A stretch of DNA of 54,856 nucleotides. It comes from RYN-428 sp035551995 (GTDB taxonomy: Bacteria > Planctomycetota > Phycisphaerae > Tepidisphaerales > Tepidisphaeraceae). The position numbers and the translations under genes were made by a program. Where the stretch lies: positions 1-54,856 of the forward strand of contig DASZME010000085.1 of assembly GCA_035551995.1 (NCBI GenBank). Direction: 5' to 3'. Below are positions 17,889-26,869 of the stretch, one piece after another (position 1 is the first letter of the stretch; each line of letters begins with the position of its first letter). Below the pieces are notes generated by a model that worked only from the letters and a program-made list of their open reading frames with translations, had not been told where the DNA came from and ran no database searches.

Positions 17889-19055
17889 TTATTTCGCCCC
17901 GGCCGGCGCGGCGATTGTCGCGCCGTTGATCGGATAACCCTTCCATACATATTCCAGCGCCTCGGGCAGCAATTGCTTTTTCATGCTGCCGTCGCAATGG
18001 CCGGCGTTGCGGACGAAGGAGAACTGGTAGTGATATCCCTTGGCGGCCAACGCCTTGGCGGTGTTCTCGTTGGCGACCACCCAATCGTGGCTGTTGTCGC
18101 GCATGATGTTGGGGTTCAGAAGGTCCCTGTCGCCGACTTCCATCCAGATTCGCAACGGCTTGACGGGACTGTTGGGGATCAGGTGCTCATGAAGTTCCCA
18201 GGCGCCGCGGGGGGTTTCGGGGTTGTAGGGCCATTGCTGGTTGACGAAGGTGCCGGAAAAGGTGAGAACGCGGTGGTACAGGTCGGGATGATACCAGGCC
18301 ATGATGATCGCGCACGATCCGCCGGAACTGCAGCCCATCGTCGCCCGGGCCTCGGGGTCGGCGGTCAGTTTCACGTTGCATTCTTTTTCCACGAGCGGCA
18401 ACACCTCTTTTTCCACGAACTCGGCGTACAGGCCGGACATGGTGTCATATTCCAGGCCGCGCTGACTTCCCTGTGCGTCGCCGCCGCCGCTGGAAATGGC
18501 GATGCCGATCATCGCCGGGACCCGGCGTTCGGCGATGAGATTATCCAGAGCCGTGAAGAATAAGGTGTCGCCGTCGGCGCTGACCATGAACGGGGCGGCT
18601 GTTCCGGCGACGTATTGCTTGGGAACGTAAACCGAAACGCGGCGCGTATAAGGAGCGGCATGGCTTGTGGGCACGTCCAGTTTGTACGGATTGTTGGGAT
18701 CGACCGTGCCGAAAACTTCTCGTTTGATGCCGGGATAAATCTTGCTGTCGGTCGATTTCATCGTGAGGTTGAACACCTGCCCCTGCGGCACGCCTTCCTT
18801 CACGGTCATCTCCGGCGCCTTTTTGTGGGTGGGGCCGATGATAAAGTTCCCGTCCATATCGGCGGGAGGAACGTCGCCGTCGGGCAAATCCTTGGCGGTG
18901 ACATAGCCCGCCGTGCTGGGATCGCGGCCGGGCGGCGTGGGGCGCGCCGGGCGCGTGGTCGGCGTTTTGGGTTGGGACGAATCGGCGGCGATTGCCGGGC
19001 AAACGCCGGCCGTCAGTCCGATCAGGATCGCGGCATTTAAGAATCTTGCTTTCAT
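17889..19055 (-). CDS. Secreted esterase-family alpha/beta hydrolase
   Basis: A 388-residue exported enzyme of the esterase D / enterochelin esterase-like family. A signal peptide (MKARFLNAAILIGLTAGVCP AIA) is followed by a Thr/Pro-rich linker (residues 25-45) and an N-terminal beta domain. The alpha/beta hydrolase domain carries the nucleophile motif GCSSGG (Ser at 243), preceded by TMGCSSGGSCAI context, and a C-terminal HCDG motif that probably provides the catalytic His (FVRNAGHCDGS). Family members cleave siderophore, feruloyl or acetyl esters, so a polysaccharide-linked ester is a reasonable guess. Start from signal peptide position. Confidence 0.87.
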   Translation of the reverse strand: MKARFLNAAILIGLTAGVCPAIAADSSQPKTPTTRPARPTPPGRDPSTAGYVTAKDLPDGDVPPADMDGNFIIGPTHKKAPEMTVKEGVPQGQVFNLTMKSTDSKIYPGIKREVFGTVDPNNPYKLDVPTSHAAPYTRRVSVYVPKQYVAGTAAPFMVSADGDTLFFTALDNLIAERRVPAMIGIAISSGGGDAQGSQRGLEYDTMSGLYAEFVEKEVLPLVEKECNVKLTADPEARATMGCSSGGSCAIIMAWYHPDLYHRVLTFSGTFVNQQWPYNPETPRGAWELHEHLIPNSPVKPLRIWMEVGDRDLLNPNIMRDNSHDWVVANENTAKALAAKGYHYQFSFVRNAGHCDGSMKKQLLPEALEYVWKGYPINGATIAAPAGAK

Positions 19056-19165
19056 GGGTTCCCGTCAGTGAAGTTGTCAGGCGATGGCGCCGGGGCGCGA
19101 CGCCGCAGCGGCCCCAATCAATTTATCACCGCCGCCGCTCGCGGGAAAGGGGAAGGGCGAAAGGA

Positions 19166-19657
19166 TCATTCGGGCATTTGGGTTTGATTCGGATTTCGGG
19201 CGCCGGGTCTTCGCGCCTCGATCGCGGTATCGCCGGCGGCGACTTGAGCCTCGCGATCGGCTCGACCGATCGCCAGCCGGCACAGCACATCCAGAAATTC
19301 ATCCGGATCGAACGGCTTGGTCAGGTATACCGCCGCGCCGCAGCGCAGACTTTCCAGACGCGAGTCGTCGCTGTCCAGCGCGGTCAGAATGATGACGGGA
19401 ATGCCGCAGGTGCTCCAGTCGGCTTTGAGCTGCCGGCAGATTTCCAGGCCGCTGAGGTCGGGCAGCATCAGATCGAGCACGACGGCCGACGGGAAACATT
19501 CGCGCGCCTGCGCGAGCGCTTCGATTCCATTGAGGGCGCTGACGTAATTAAAGCCCGCCAGCTCGACATACGCTCCGACGAGCTGGTTGATTTCCGGGTC
19601 ATCTTCGACGACCAGGACATTGCGGTCGTCAATTTCCTTAAGATTCGATACGAACAT
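19166..19657 (-). CDS. Single-domain response regulator (CheY-like)
   Basis: A 163-residue receiver protein. Conserved positions are all present: acidic pair at 19-20 (VVEDDPE), phospho-acceptor Asp at 62 (VVLDLMLPDLSG), Thr at 92 (ILTALD) and Lys at 114 (YLTKPFD). After residue 130 only a short polar tail follows, with no DNA-binding or enzymatic output domain. It would relay phosphate or bind a partner protein. No histidine kinase is adjacent. TTG at 19660 directly precedes the chosen ATG and could be an alternative start; GGAG lies about 9 bases upstream. The divergent gene begins at 19741. Confidence 0.92.
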   Translation of the reverse strand: MFVSNLKEIDDRNVLVVEDDPEINQLVGAYVELAGFNYVSALNGIEALAQARECFPSAVVLDLMLPDLSGLEICRQLKADWSTCGIPVIILTALDSDDSRLESLRCGAAVYLTKPFDPDEFLDVLCRLAIGRADREAQVAAGDTAIEARRPGARNPNQTQMPE

Positions 19658-19740
19658 CAATGGTCTCCGCGGGAATTCAGTATACTATTTTACGCTGGGC
19701 GAGGGCGAAAAGTCCGAGCGGAAATCAGAATGAGGCTAAA

Positions 19741-20217
19741 ATGAATTGGCAGCCGCCGATCGTCTCTGAAACTTGGAAAGCCATCGATCTTTACCTTTCG
19801 TTGGCGTACGGGGGCGAGCCGCCGTTGGCGGTGCGGGCCCGGCTCGACGCGATGCGCGCGTCAAGCGAGGATGAATTTTATCGCATCGCCGCCTTCGAGC
19901 GAATGCCCGCCGAGCATCCGGCGAAATACAGCCTGCGGCTGGGGAACCGCTATTACCCGCACATGAAGCTCGTCATCGAATGCGCGCCCGACGGCACGCA
20001 TGTGCTGTTCCGCGCGGACACCCACGATCGCCACGTTCAGCCCAAACCCAATTCGCCGGAGGCGGCGGCGTTTTCAGAACTCTCGCGCAACAACCAGGAA
20101 CTCGCCCAGCAAATCGAGTCGGCCTGGGACGAGCAGGGATTGCCGACCTTTAAGCGCTATCTTCGCGACGATCTGGCGCGACGCAAGGCCGCCATATCGC
20201 TGGAGAAAGCTGACTGA
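19741..20217 (+). CDS. Conserved hypothetical protein
   Basis: A soluble 158-residue protein that I recognise only as a planctomycete-type hypothetical. It opens with SETWKAIDLYLSLAYGGEPP, followed by VRARLDAM and a central beta segment (KYSLRLGNRYYPHMKLVIEC and VLFRADTHDRHV), and ends with a charged helical tail. The Cys/His pair at IEC...THDRH might bind a metal, but no defined motif is present. The ATG at 19741 is preferred to the upstream TTG-type frame because the sequence before it has no coding character. It is divergent from the response regulator. Confidence 0.75.
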   Translation: MNWQPPIVSETWKAIDLYLSLAYGGEPPLAVRARLDAMRASSEDEFYRIAAFERMPAEHPAKYSLRLGNRYYPHMKLVIECAPDGTHVLFRADTHDRHVQPKPNSPEAAAFSELSRNNQELAQQIESAWDEQGLPTFKRYLRDDLARRKAAISLEKAD

Positions 20218-20269
20218 AAAACATCGGCGCGAATCGCCCGCCGGGATGAGGCGCGATCCGCCTCGCCGG

Positions 20270-20338
20270 GAACATTTCTCATGTTGGCGGAGCGCACTTC
20301 GATCGCGAAACGCGCCCCGCAAGCGGGGCCGCTAAACG
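20270..20338 (+). repeat. 69-bp dispersed intergenic repeat, copy 2
   Basis: Starts GAACATTTCTCATG and ends with the palindrome CCCCGCAAGCGGGG followed by CCGCTAAACG. It is alignable over its whole length with 47511-47579 and 1032-1100. It lies between convergent genes. Confidence 0.7.
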
Positions 20339-20443
20339 CGAAGACTCTCGATAAACCTCGAAAAATACGCTTCGGAATTTTTGCGTCGTCGTGGCGGGCG
20401 GCGGTCACGGAAAACGCGCAGGGCACGGCGGATCGCGAGGCCG

Positions 20444-23440
20444 TCACTTTCCGGCTTCCCAGGGCGCGGGCGCCTGCTTGGTGAGCAGGAATCCGACAAG
20501 GTCGATAAATTCCTGTTCGGTCATCGTCGCCTCCAGACCCTCGGGCATCATCGACAAGGTCGTCTCCTTCATCTTGTCGATGTCGGCCCGCGGGATCGTA
20601 ATCCGTTGCGTGCCGTCTTTCAGGACGATCTGCTTATCGCTCTCTTCGGCCAAAAGTCCCGACGCGCTCGTGTTATTTTTCAGGCGCACCACCCACTGAT
20701 AATAAGGCTTGCCGACGACGAGGTTGGGGTCGAGCACATTGCTTAAAATCAAGTCGAGATTATCGCGCCCGACGCCGGTGAGATCGGGGCCGACCTCGCC
20801 GCCTTTGCCGTAGATGGTATGGCATTGCATGCACTTGGCGGCGAAGACTTTCTGGCCCGCCGACGGGTTGCCGGGCGGATGGCTCAAGATGATTTTCTTG
20901 TACTTTTCCGCCACCTCCATGCGCTGGGGGTTGCGCTCGGTACGGATGGTTCCCCATGTGGCCGCCAGTTCGCCGGCAAGCGTCGGGTCATTGTATCCCG
21001 CGATTCGCCGAGCGTGATTTTCGGTGATCTGGCTGCGCGGAATCCGCTTTTGCCTGACCGCATCGAGGAGGGCGCCGGCGCCGGACTTGGATTGTGCGAG
21101 GGCGTCGATGATCATCGGCTTGAGATCGGCCGGCTCGGCCTTGTCGTAATCGTCGACCAGCACCGCGGCGGCGTTGGCGTCGCCCATCAGGCCCAGCGCG
21201 TTCACCGCTTCCTGCCGCAGGCGCACCGGGGCGGCATTGTCGATGATGAAGGCCGAGAACGCCGGCACGTTGCCGGGGCTTTGCTGCTCGGCCAGCGCCT
21301 TGAGCAGCATCGAGCGGATCGGCGCCGCGACCTTGCGGTCGGCAAGAACGGCGCGGGCGGATTCGGCGGCCTTTTCGTCATGCCACCAGAGCGCGATCAC
21401 CGTCGCGGGAATGCGCGCGGGGCTCGTGGCCGACGCCGACACTTCGGCGATTTGATCGCGGGCGCCCTGGTCGAAATACTTCCCACGATCGGCCGATTTC
21501 ACGCCCGAGTTGTCGAACCCGTCGATGACGTCCTGAAAAACCGACTCGATCTTGAATTTCGGATTCCGCTTTAATTTTTCGATTCCCTGCTTTGCGCTCT
21601 CGGCGATCTGCGCCGGCGTTCGAGCGAGGGTGTTTACCGCCGTCTCGATCCATCTCACGACCGTGTCGCCGAAATTCGCCTGGGCCGCCTTGTCTTTTTC
21701 CAGCGCGTCCACGATCTCGGCGCCGCGCCGATAAACCAGCGGCTTAATGTTGTTGTAGATGATCGTCGGGATCAGCGGATCCTTGGCGTTTTGCGGGTTG
21801 TGCAGCAGATCGATCAGGATCGGCAAACCGTCCGGCTTCAGCAGTCGCCCGGCCGCCACCGCCAGCTGGCATCGCACGTCCGGCGAAGCGTCGTCCACCA
21901 TGGCCGACAGTTTCGCGAAGACCTCGGGAGAAACCTCGCGCATCTCTCCCGCCGCCCGCACGCCCCAGTTTCGCGTCGGCTCGTCGGGACTGTTCAACGC
22001 CTTCAGATGAAACTCGGCGCTTAGCGCATGCTGGCTCACCAGCACCCACAAGGCATGCATATTCGCGTTGTTTTTTCCGCTCGGATCGAGCGCCATCTTT
22101 TCCAGCGCCGGCACGAGCGACGGCGTAAACTGTTCGTTCAATACCCGCTGCGCCGTCCGGCGCCACCAGACGTTGGGACTGTCCAGCAGCTTGAACAAGT
22201 CGGCCGTCGAGGTTTGCTGAAGATCGAACGGGTTATAAAACGGCGCCCCGCCGTAAGAAATGCGGTAGATGCGGCCCCGTTCCCGATCGATCCCTTTCGG
22301 GTCGCGATTGGCGTCCTGATAACAATGATATCGATCGTACCAGTCCATCACGTACAAACATCCGTCGGGCCCGATCTTCTGCGAGACCGGCATGAACCAC
22401 GAATCGTTCGCCTGCGCAAAATCCGGCGCGTTCTTCTGCACGTACGTCGATCCATTGCGCGTGATGGAATCGCAATTGATGGCGCTCCCGTGCAGGTTGC
22501 CCATGAGAAAGACGCCGCGATAATCCTGGGGAAAAACGTCGGCGTCGTAAATGCAAAGCCCCGCGTAGGCGGCGGCCTGATGCCGCCCGGTGGTGATCGA
22601 GGGCAACTCGTGCGTGGCCGGCGGATACGGTCCGCCCTGGCGATGGTAATAGCCGCTTTGGGTCATGTGAAAGAGATGATCGATCACGCAACACGAGACG
22701 AACCAGTCGCCCTGGCGATTGTAATCCAGGCCCCACGGATTACTGGTTCCCTCGGCGAAGAGCTCGAAATGTTTGGTCTTCGGATGCCAGCGCCAGATCG
22801 CGCAGGTGAACTTGTGTGTTTTGCCGTCGTTGACGACGCGGGCGCCGTTGAAAACGCCGTTCATTCCATAGAGCCAGCCGTCGGGACCCCAGGTGAGACT
22901 GTTGGGAAGTTCGTGGCGATCGGCGCGGCCGAAGCCGGTGACGATCACCTGCGGCGTCGTCGCTTTTCCGGTGACGGCCGAGTCGGGGAAAAAAAGAACG
23001 TCCGGCGAATTGGTGATATACACGCCGCCGTTGCCGATCGCGACGCCGCAGGGGATGTTCAGGCCGTCTTTGAAAACGGTGCACTTGTCGAAACGGCCGT
23101 CATGTTTGGTCGATTCGAATATCTTTACCCGGTCCTGCCCCGGCCCCGCGTCGGCTCGCGGATATTCGATCGATTCGGTCACCCACATCCGCCCCTGATC
23201 GTCAAACGTAAACGATGTCGGATTGATCAAGTCCGGCTCATGCGCGACGCACTCGATCTTGAAGCCGGCCGGAAGCTGCATCTTCGCGATCGCTTCGTCG
23301 GGGGAATAGGCGGCATTGGGCGGCTTGGAATAGCCGTGCGGAATTTCGTTGGTATCGCTCCTGGCCGCCAGGCTCATCGCCGGAGCGATGACGCAGCCGA
23401 CAGCGGCAAGAAGGGTGATTCGGATGATGCGAAAGGGCAT
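20444..23440 (-). CDS. Exported propeller/HEAT/cytochrome c protein (PVC-type heme-binding)
   Basis: A 998-residue secreted multidomain protein typical of planctomycetes and Verrucomicrobia. After a signal peptide (MPFRIIRITLLAAVGCVIAP) comes a membrane-bound dehydrogenase-type beta-propeller (about 45-420: ESIEYPRADAG, ITNSPDVLFFPD, LTWGPDGWLYGMNGVFNGA). HEAT-like helical repeats span about 440-800. The C-terminal Pirellula/Verrucomicrobium-type heme domain has CMQCH at 870-874 and a downstream YYQW region that may supply the distal ligand. It probably oxidises a sugar or alcohol and passes electrons to its own heme; the substrate is unknown. The start MPFRII is set by the signal peptide. 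Confidence 0.92.
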   Translation of the reverse strand: MPFRIIRITLLAAVGCVIAPAMSLAARSDTNEIPHGYSKPPNAAYSPDEAIAKMQLPAGFKIECVAHEPDLINPTSFTFDDQGRMWVTESIEYPRADAGPGQDRVKIFESTKHDGRFDKCTVFKDGLNIPCGVAIGNGGVYITNSPDVLFFPDSAVTGKATTPQVIVTGFGRADRHELPNSLTWGPDGWLYGMNGVFNGARVVNDGKTHKFTCAIWRWHPKTKHFELFAEGTSNPWGLDYNRQGDWFVSCCVIDHLFHMTQSGYYHRQGGPYPPATHELPSITTGRHQAAAYAGLCIYDADVFPQDYRGVFLMGNLHGSAINCDSITRNGSTYVQKNAPDFAQANDSWFMPVSQKIGPDGCLYVMDWYDRYHCYQDANRDPKGIDRERGRIYRISYGGAPFYNPFDLQQTSTADLFKLLDSPNVWWRRTAQRVLNEQFTPSLVPALEKMALDPSGKNNANMHALWVLVSQHALSAEFHLKALNSPDEPTRNWGVRAAGEMREVSPEVFAKLSAMVDDASPDVRCQLAVAAGRLLKPDGLPILIDLLHNPQNAKDPLIPTIIYNNIKPLVYRRGAEIVDALEKDKAAQANFGDTVVRWIETAVNTLARTPAQIAESAKQGIEKLKRNPKFKIESVFQDVIDGFDNSGVKSADRGKYFDQGARDQIAEVSASATSPARIPATVIALWWHDEKAAESARAVLADRKVAAPIRSMLLKALAEQQSPGNVPAFSAFIIDNAAPVRLRQEAVNALGLMGDANAAAVLVDDYDKAEPADLKPMIIDALAQSKSGAGALLDAVRQKRIPRSQITENHARRIAGYNDPTLAGELAATWGTIRTERNPQRMEVAEKYKKIILSHPPGNPSAGQKVFAAKCMQCHTIYGKGGEVGPDLTGVGRDNLDLILSNVLDPNLVVGKPYYQWVVRLKNNTSASGLLAEESDKQIVLKDGTQRITIPRADIDKMKETTLSMMPEGLEATMTEQEFIDLVGFLLTKQAPAPWEAGK

Positions 23441-23681
23441 GTTGCGGTTCCTTAAACAGCGTGCGGAGATCACAAAGATGATTTGTTATCTTGCGCCGCG
23501 CGACATTTTTCAATCAAGCGCATGGAAGATCAAAGCCAATCGAGCCGAACAGGAGATTGACGTTTTGGCCGAGCGTTTCATGGTCGGCGACGGCGCGGAG
23601 GATCGAAAAATTTTATTTATGAATGACGATCGACCGCGGAATGCGCCGGTATTTGACGGCGACGAATCCGCGAGCATCGTC

Positions 23682-23687
23682 TACAAT
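23682..23687 (+). promoter_or_regulatory. -10 element of putative leaderless moaA
   Basis: TACAAT ends eight bases before the GTG start at 23696; there is no Shine-Dalgarno. Confidence 0.45.
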
Positions 23688-23695
23688 CGCATATC

Positions 23696-24823
23696 GTGAG
23701 ACTTCCTGTCGTCGAAACCTCCGCTTCCGCCGGGCCCGTCCGTGTTGGGCTCGACAACGGTCCGCGATCGATCGGCGCCGTGCGGGTGCTGCGGATCAGC
23801 GTTACCGACCGCTGCAATTTTCGCTGCGTTTATTGCATGCCGTCCGATGGCGTACGCTGGCTGCCGCGCGAGGAGATTCTGGGATTTGAGGAAATCCGCG
23901 ATATCGTGCGGGCCGCCATCGATATTCATGGCATCCGCCGATTTAAGCTCACCGGCGGCGAGCCGACCATCCGCCACGGCCTGGTCGATCTGGTCGCGAT
24001 GCTCCGGCGAATTCCGGGCGTGGAAGATCTGTCCCTGACGACCAACGGCCAGCGCATGTTGGAATTAGCCGGTCCGCTCCGCCAAGCGGGCCTGGACCGC
24101 GTCACGATCAGCCTTGATTCGCTGCAACCCGATAAATTCCGGAGGATCACGCGGACCGGCGATCTAAAACAAGTTCTGGTCGGACTGGATCGCTGCGAAG
24201 ACGTCGGCTTTCAAAGTTTGAAAATCAATTGCGTCACCATGCGCGGGACCAACGACGACGAACTAGCGAATTTCGCGCGAATGTCCCTGAATCAGCGGCT
24301 CACGGTGAGATTCATCGAATACATGCCATTGGGCGACGCGGCGATTATGCACGCGTCGCAGCCGATCGGCAGAATCGCCGACGACGAACACGGGCCCGCG
24401 GCCGGTTGCGGCGCGCAGGACCGGGGACAGGACGCGCTGATACCCGAAGCCGAAGTTCGGATGATCATCGAAAACGAGCTCGGCCCGCTGGCTCCGCTCG
24501 ATCGAGCGACCGAAGCGGGCGTCGGCCCGGCCAATGTTTATCGACTGGCGCTGGGCCGACCGATCGGCCGCATTGGATTCATCAGCGCGATGTCGGCGCC
24601 GTTCTGCGCGACCTGCAACCGGTTGCGCTTGACGGCCAACGGCGTGCTCCGCTCGTGCTTGTTCGAAGGGGGAGAGGTGGACGTGCGCGGCATCGTTCGT
24701 TCGACGCCCGATGCCGTCTTGCGCAGAAAAGCCGTCGCCCAAGCCATGGAAGATTGCGTGCGACTGAAGCCTGACGTCCATGGCATGCACGGCAACCAGC
24801 AGATGAGCCGGATGGGGGGATAA
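23696..24823 (+). CDS. moaA: GTP 3',8-cyclase, molybdenum cofactor biosynthesis protein A
   Basis: Radical SAM enzyme that rearranges GTP in the first step of molybdopterin synthesis. The 375-residue protein has the N-terminal [4Fe-4S] motif CNFRCVYC (Cys 40, 44 and 47), the TGGEPTIR segment, and the C-terminal cluster motif CATCNRLRLTANGVLRSC. It ends with the Gly-Gly tail (SRMGG) needed by the family. An extra loop of about 25 residues (around DEHGPAAGCGAQDRG) precedes the C-terminal region. GTG is the likely start, with TACAAT eight bases upstream. No moaC or other mo gene is adjacent. Identity is firm. Confidence 0.96.
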   Translation: MRLPVVETSASAGPVRVGLDNGPRSIGAVRVLRISVTDRCNFRCVYCMPSDGVRWLPREEILGFEEIRDIVRAAIDIHGIRRFKLTGGEPTIRHGLVDLVAMLRRIPGVEDLSLTTNGQRMLELAGPLRQAGLDRVTISLDSLQPDKFRRITRTGDLKQVLVGLDRCEDVGFQSLKINCVTMRGTNDDELANFARMSLNQRLTVRFIEYMPLGDAAIMHASQPIGRIADDEHGPAAGCGAQDRGQDALIPEAEVRMIIENELGPLAPLDRATEAGVGPANVYRLALGRPIGRIGFISAMSAPFCATCNRLRLTANGVLRSCLFEGGEVDVRGIVRSTPDAVLRRKAVAQAMEDCVRLKPDVHGMHGNQQMSRMGG

Positions 24824-24885
24824 GCGCCGCGCGAAGGGGAGTGGCGAATGCGTTGAAGCGCGTTGCGCTTCGTCGCGTTGTTCGC

Positions 24886-24891
24886 TATCAT
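24886..24891 (+). promoter_or_regulatory. -10 element of putative leaderless acyltransferase gene
   Basis: TATCAT ends seven bases before the ATG at 24899, with no Shine-Dalgarno in between. Confidence 0.45.
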
Positions 24892-24898
24892 CCCCGCC

Positions 24899-25831
24899 AT
24901 GCCCAAGAAGCCGCGCAACGATCTATTGGACCGGCTCGTGTATGTCGGCGTGCGACTTGCGTCGGCGGCGATGCACTGTTTTGCCGTCGATACCAATCTA
25001 CAAACGGCGCAATTCATCGGCGGCGTGATGTATCGCGTCGATCGCAAACATCGCGAGCGGGCGTTGGCCAACCTTCGGCGCAGTTTTCCGGAGATGCCCG
25101 ATCGCCAACGACAAAATCTCGCCCGCCAGTGCACGCAGCAGATGGTGATGCTGGCCGTCGAGGTGCTGTTCACCACTCGCCTGATCCGGCTCGACACCGT
25201 CGCGACCTACTGCCGACTCGAAAACTTCACGGAAGTTCTTTCGCTTCTTCTCAAACCGGGCAGGGGGATGATCATGCTCACCGGCCACTACGGAAACTGG
25301 GAAATTCTCGGCTACGCGCTTGCCACGCTCGGCTTTGAAACCACCAGCGTCGCGCGGCCGCTCGACAATCCCTATCTCAATGGATGGATCATGGGCGTCC
25401 GCGAAAGGCAGGGGCAGAAGATCGTCGGCAAAAACGGCGCGACCAGCGAAGTCACCGACGTGCTTGATCGGGCCGGCGCCGTCGGGTTTATCGCCGATCA
25501 AAACGCGGGGTCAAAAGGAATTTTCGTCGATTTTTTTGGCCGAAAAGCCAGCACGTACAAGTCCATAGGCCTTTTGGCGATGCACTACGGCGTGCCGGTG
25601 GTAATCGGATACGCGCGTCGGATCGACGGGCGTTTTCATTTTGCCCTTGGCGTTCAGGACATCATCCATCCCGACGATTGGAAGACGCAGGACGATCCGC
25701 TGCGATACATCACCCAGCGGTTCACCAAAGGCATCGAGGACGTGGTTCGGGCCGATCCGGGGCAATATCTTTGGCTGCATCGCCGATGGAAAACCCGCCC
25801 CCGCGGAGAAGCGGCCGAAGCCTACGATTAG
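24899..25831 (+). CDS. Lysophospholipid acyltransferase, LpxL/HtrB-like
   Basis: Membrane-associated acyltransferase of the lipid A biosynthesis acyltransferase family, 310 residues. The catalytic H-X4-E motif is HYGNWE at about residues 128-133, in context RGMIMLTGHYGNWEILGYAL. Other family features are the DRKHRERALANLRRSFPEM opening, FIADQNAGSKGIFVDFFG, and the C-terminal WLHRRWKTRPRG. LpxL and HtrB add secondary acyl chains to Kdo2-lipid A; in this lineage the acceptor may be another lysolipid. An N-terminal membrane helix is weak. The start MPKKPRNDL has TATCAT seven bases upstream, suggesting a leaderless mRNA. Confidence 0.9.
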   Translation: MPKKPRNDLLDRLVYVGVRLASAAMHCFAVDTNLQTAQFIGGVMYRVDRKHRERALANLRRSFPEMPDRQRQNLARQCTQQMVMLAVEVLFTTRLIRLDTVATYCRLENFTEVLSLLLKPGRGMIMLTGHYGNWEILGYALATLGFETTSVARPLDNPYLNGWIMGVRERQGQKIVGKNGATSEVTDVLDRAGAVGFIADQNAGSKGIFVDFFGRKASTYKSIGLLAMHYGVPVVIGYARRIDGRFHFALGVQDIIHPDDWKTQDDPLRYITQRFTKGIEDVVRADPGQYLWLHRRWKTRPRGEAAEAYD

Positions 25832-25973
25832 CGGCGATTCGTCAACGGCGGAGGACAAAAAAGAAGCGCAAAGCGTAGCGCTTAGAAGCAACGGCGGGGC
25901 CCCGCCTAAAGTATGACGCACCTGCTTCTCCCCGGCTTGCGGCTCGGCCTCTTTCAAATCCCGAACCCGCCCC

Positions 25974-25979
25974 TACAAT
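25974..25979 (+). promoter_or_regulatory. -10 element of putative leaderless TPR gene
   Basis: TACAAT ends eleven bases before the ATG at 25991, and no Shine-Dalgarno is visible. Confidence 0.35.
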
Positions 25980-25990
25980 CTCGCGTGCAA

Positions 25991-26869
25991 ATGGAGCAAG
26001 AACCGCCGCTCGCATTTCTCGATGTGCCGACGCTGCTGGAGAGCAGCGAGCCGCGTCCGCGCGTTCCCTGGCTGAGAATCCTGATCATCGGATGCCTGAC
26101 GCTGATCGTCATCGCCGCCTTTTCCGCCGGCGCGGGGGGCGGATCGGTTTTGCAAGGATTCGCCTGGGGGCTGTCGGCATTCATCATTCTTGCGATTCCG
26201 TGGGTTCTACAATTCACCCTCCGTCAGGTGAAAATGGAACAGGCGGCGGTGCAGGGGATCGCCGAGCTGGTGCAGCTTCGCCGCTGGCCTGAATCGGCGA
26301 TGGCCCTCCAGCAGTTTCTTTCTCGCCCGGCCCGCACCCAGCAGTTGCGGGCCGAGGCCATCGTCTATCTGGCGGCGGTTCTTTCCCGCTACCATCGGTT
26401 TGACGATGCGATCGCCGTCCACAACTATCTTCTCGAACATGACCTGCTCAACGCCGGCGCGGCGTATGGGGTGCGGATGGGCCGGGCGATGGCGATGCTT
26501 CGCGAGGATCATCTCTTCGACGCCGACCGCTCGATTTCCGAACTGCGGCGCATCGGCCCGCGCGACTCCGCCGGGTTTGCTTTGGTCGAAATCTACCGCG
26601 ATGTCCTGACCGGCCATCCCGAGGACGCCATCGGAATCTTCGTCGAAAAACTCCCCGCTCTGCGCGACCAGCTGGGTCATCGGCTGGGAGACGTATATGC
26701 GTTGCTCGCGCGAGCCTACGATCTTCTGGACCGAAAGACCGAAGCCGCCGATGCATTTAAGCGGGCCACGCTGCTGTCGCCGATCGTCGAATTGTGCCGG
26801 CGGTATCCGGAAGTGCAAAAGCTGGTGGGGCGATATGAGCCGGCGGCGGCGCCGAGTGAAATGTCATGA
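25991..26869 (+). CDS. Membrane-anchored TPR-like protein
   Basis: A 292-residue protein with two adjacent transmembrane helices near the N-terminus (LRILIIGCLTLIVIAAFSAG and FAWGLSAFIILAIPWVLQF). They are followed by a helical-repeat region (about 90-280) in which tetratricopeptide-like helix pairs can be seen (AEAIVYLAAVLSRYHRFDDA; LGDVYALLARAYDLLDRKTE). It probably scaffolds a membrane complex, with the repeats in the cytosol. The next gene has the same layout and overlaps by four bases. The start MEQEPPLAF is favoured by TACAAT just upstream; an in-frame ATG at 25913 would add a Leu/Pro-rich tail. Confidence 0.75.
   Translation: MEQEPPLAFLDVPTLLESSEPRPRVPWLRILIIGCLTLIVIAAFSAGAGGGSVLQGFAWGLSAFIILAIPWVLQFTLRQVKMEQAAVQGIAELVQLRRWPESAMALQQFLSRPARTQQLRAEAIVYLAAVLSRYHRFDDAIAVHNYLLEHDLLNAGAAYGVRMGRAMAMLREDHLFDADRSISELRRIGPRDSAGFALVEIYRDVLTGHPEDAIGIFVEKLPALRDQLGHRLGDVYALLARAYDLLDRKTEAADAFKRATLLSPIVELCRRYPEVQKLVGRYEPAAAPSEMS

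Noticed and set aside
22028..23455. A 475-codon frame antisense to the heme-binding propeller protein
   Set aside because: The sense frame has domain motifs throughout; the antisense one has none.
23349..23699. A 116-codon plus-strand frame ending at the moaA start
   Set aside because: Its first half is antisense to the heme protein's signal peptide, and the second half has mixed codon positions and no family; it looks like chance.
25880..25912. GGCGGGGCCCCGCC palindrome as another copy of the dispersed repeat
   Set aside because: It is a perfect palindrome but lacks the AA loop and the CGCTAAACG tail of the repeat core, so it was not counted as a copy.
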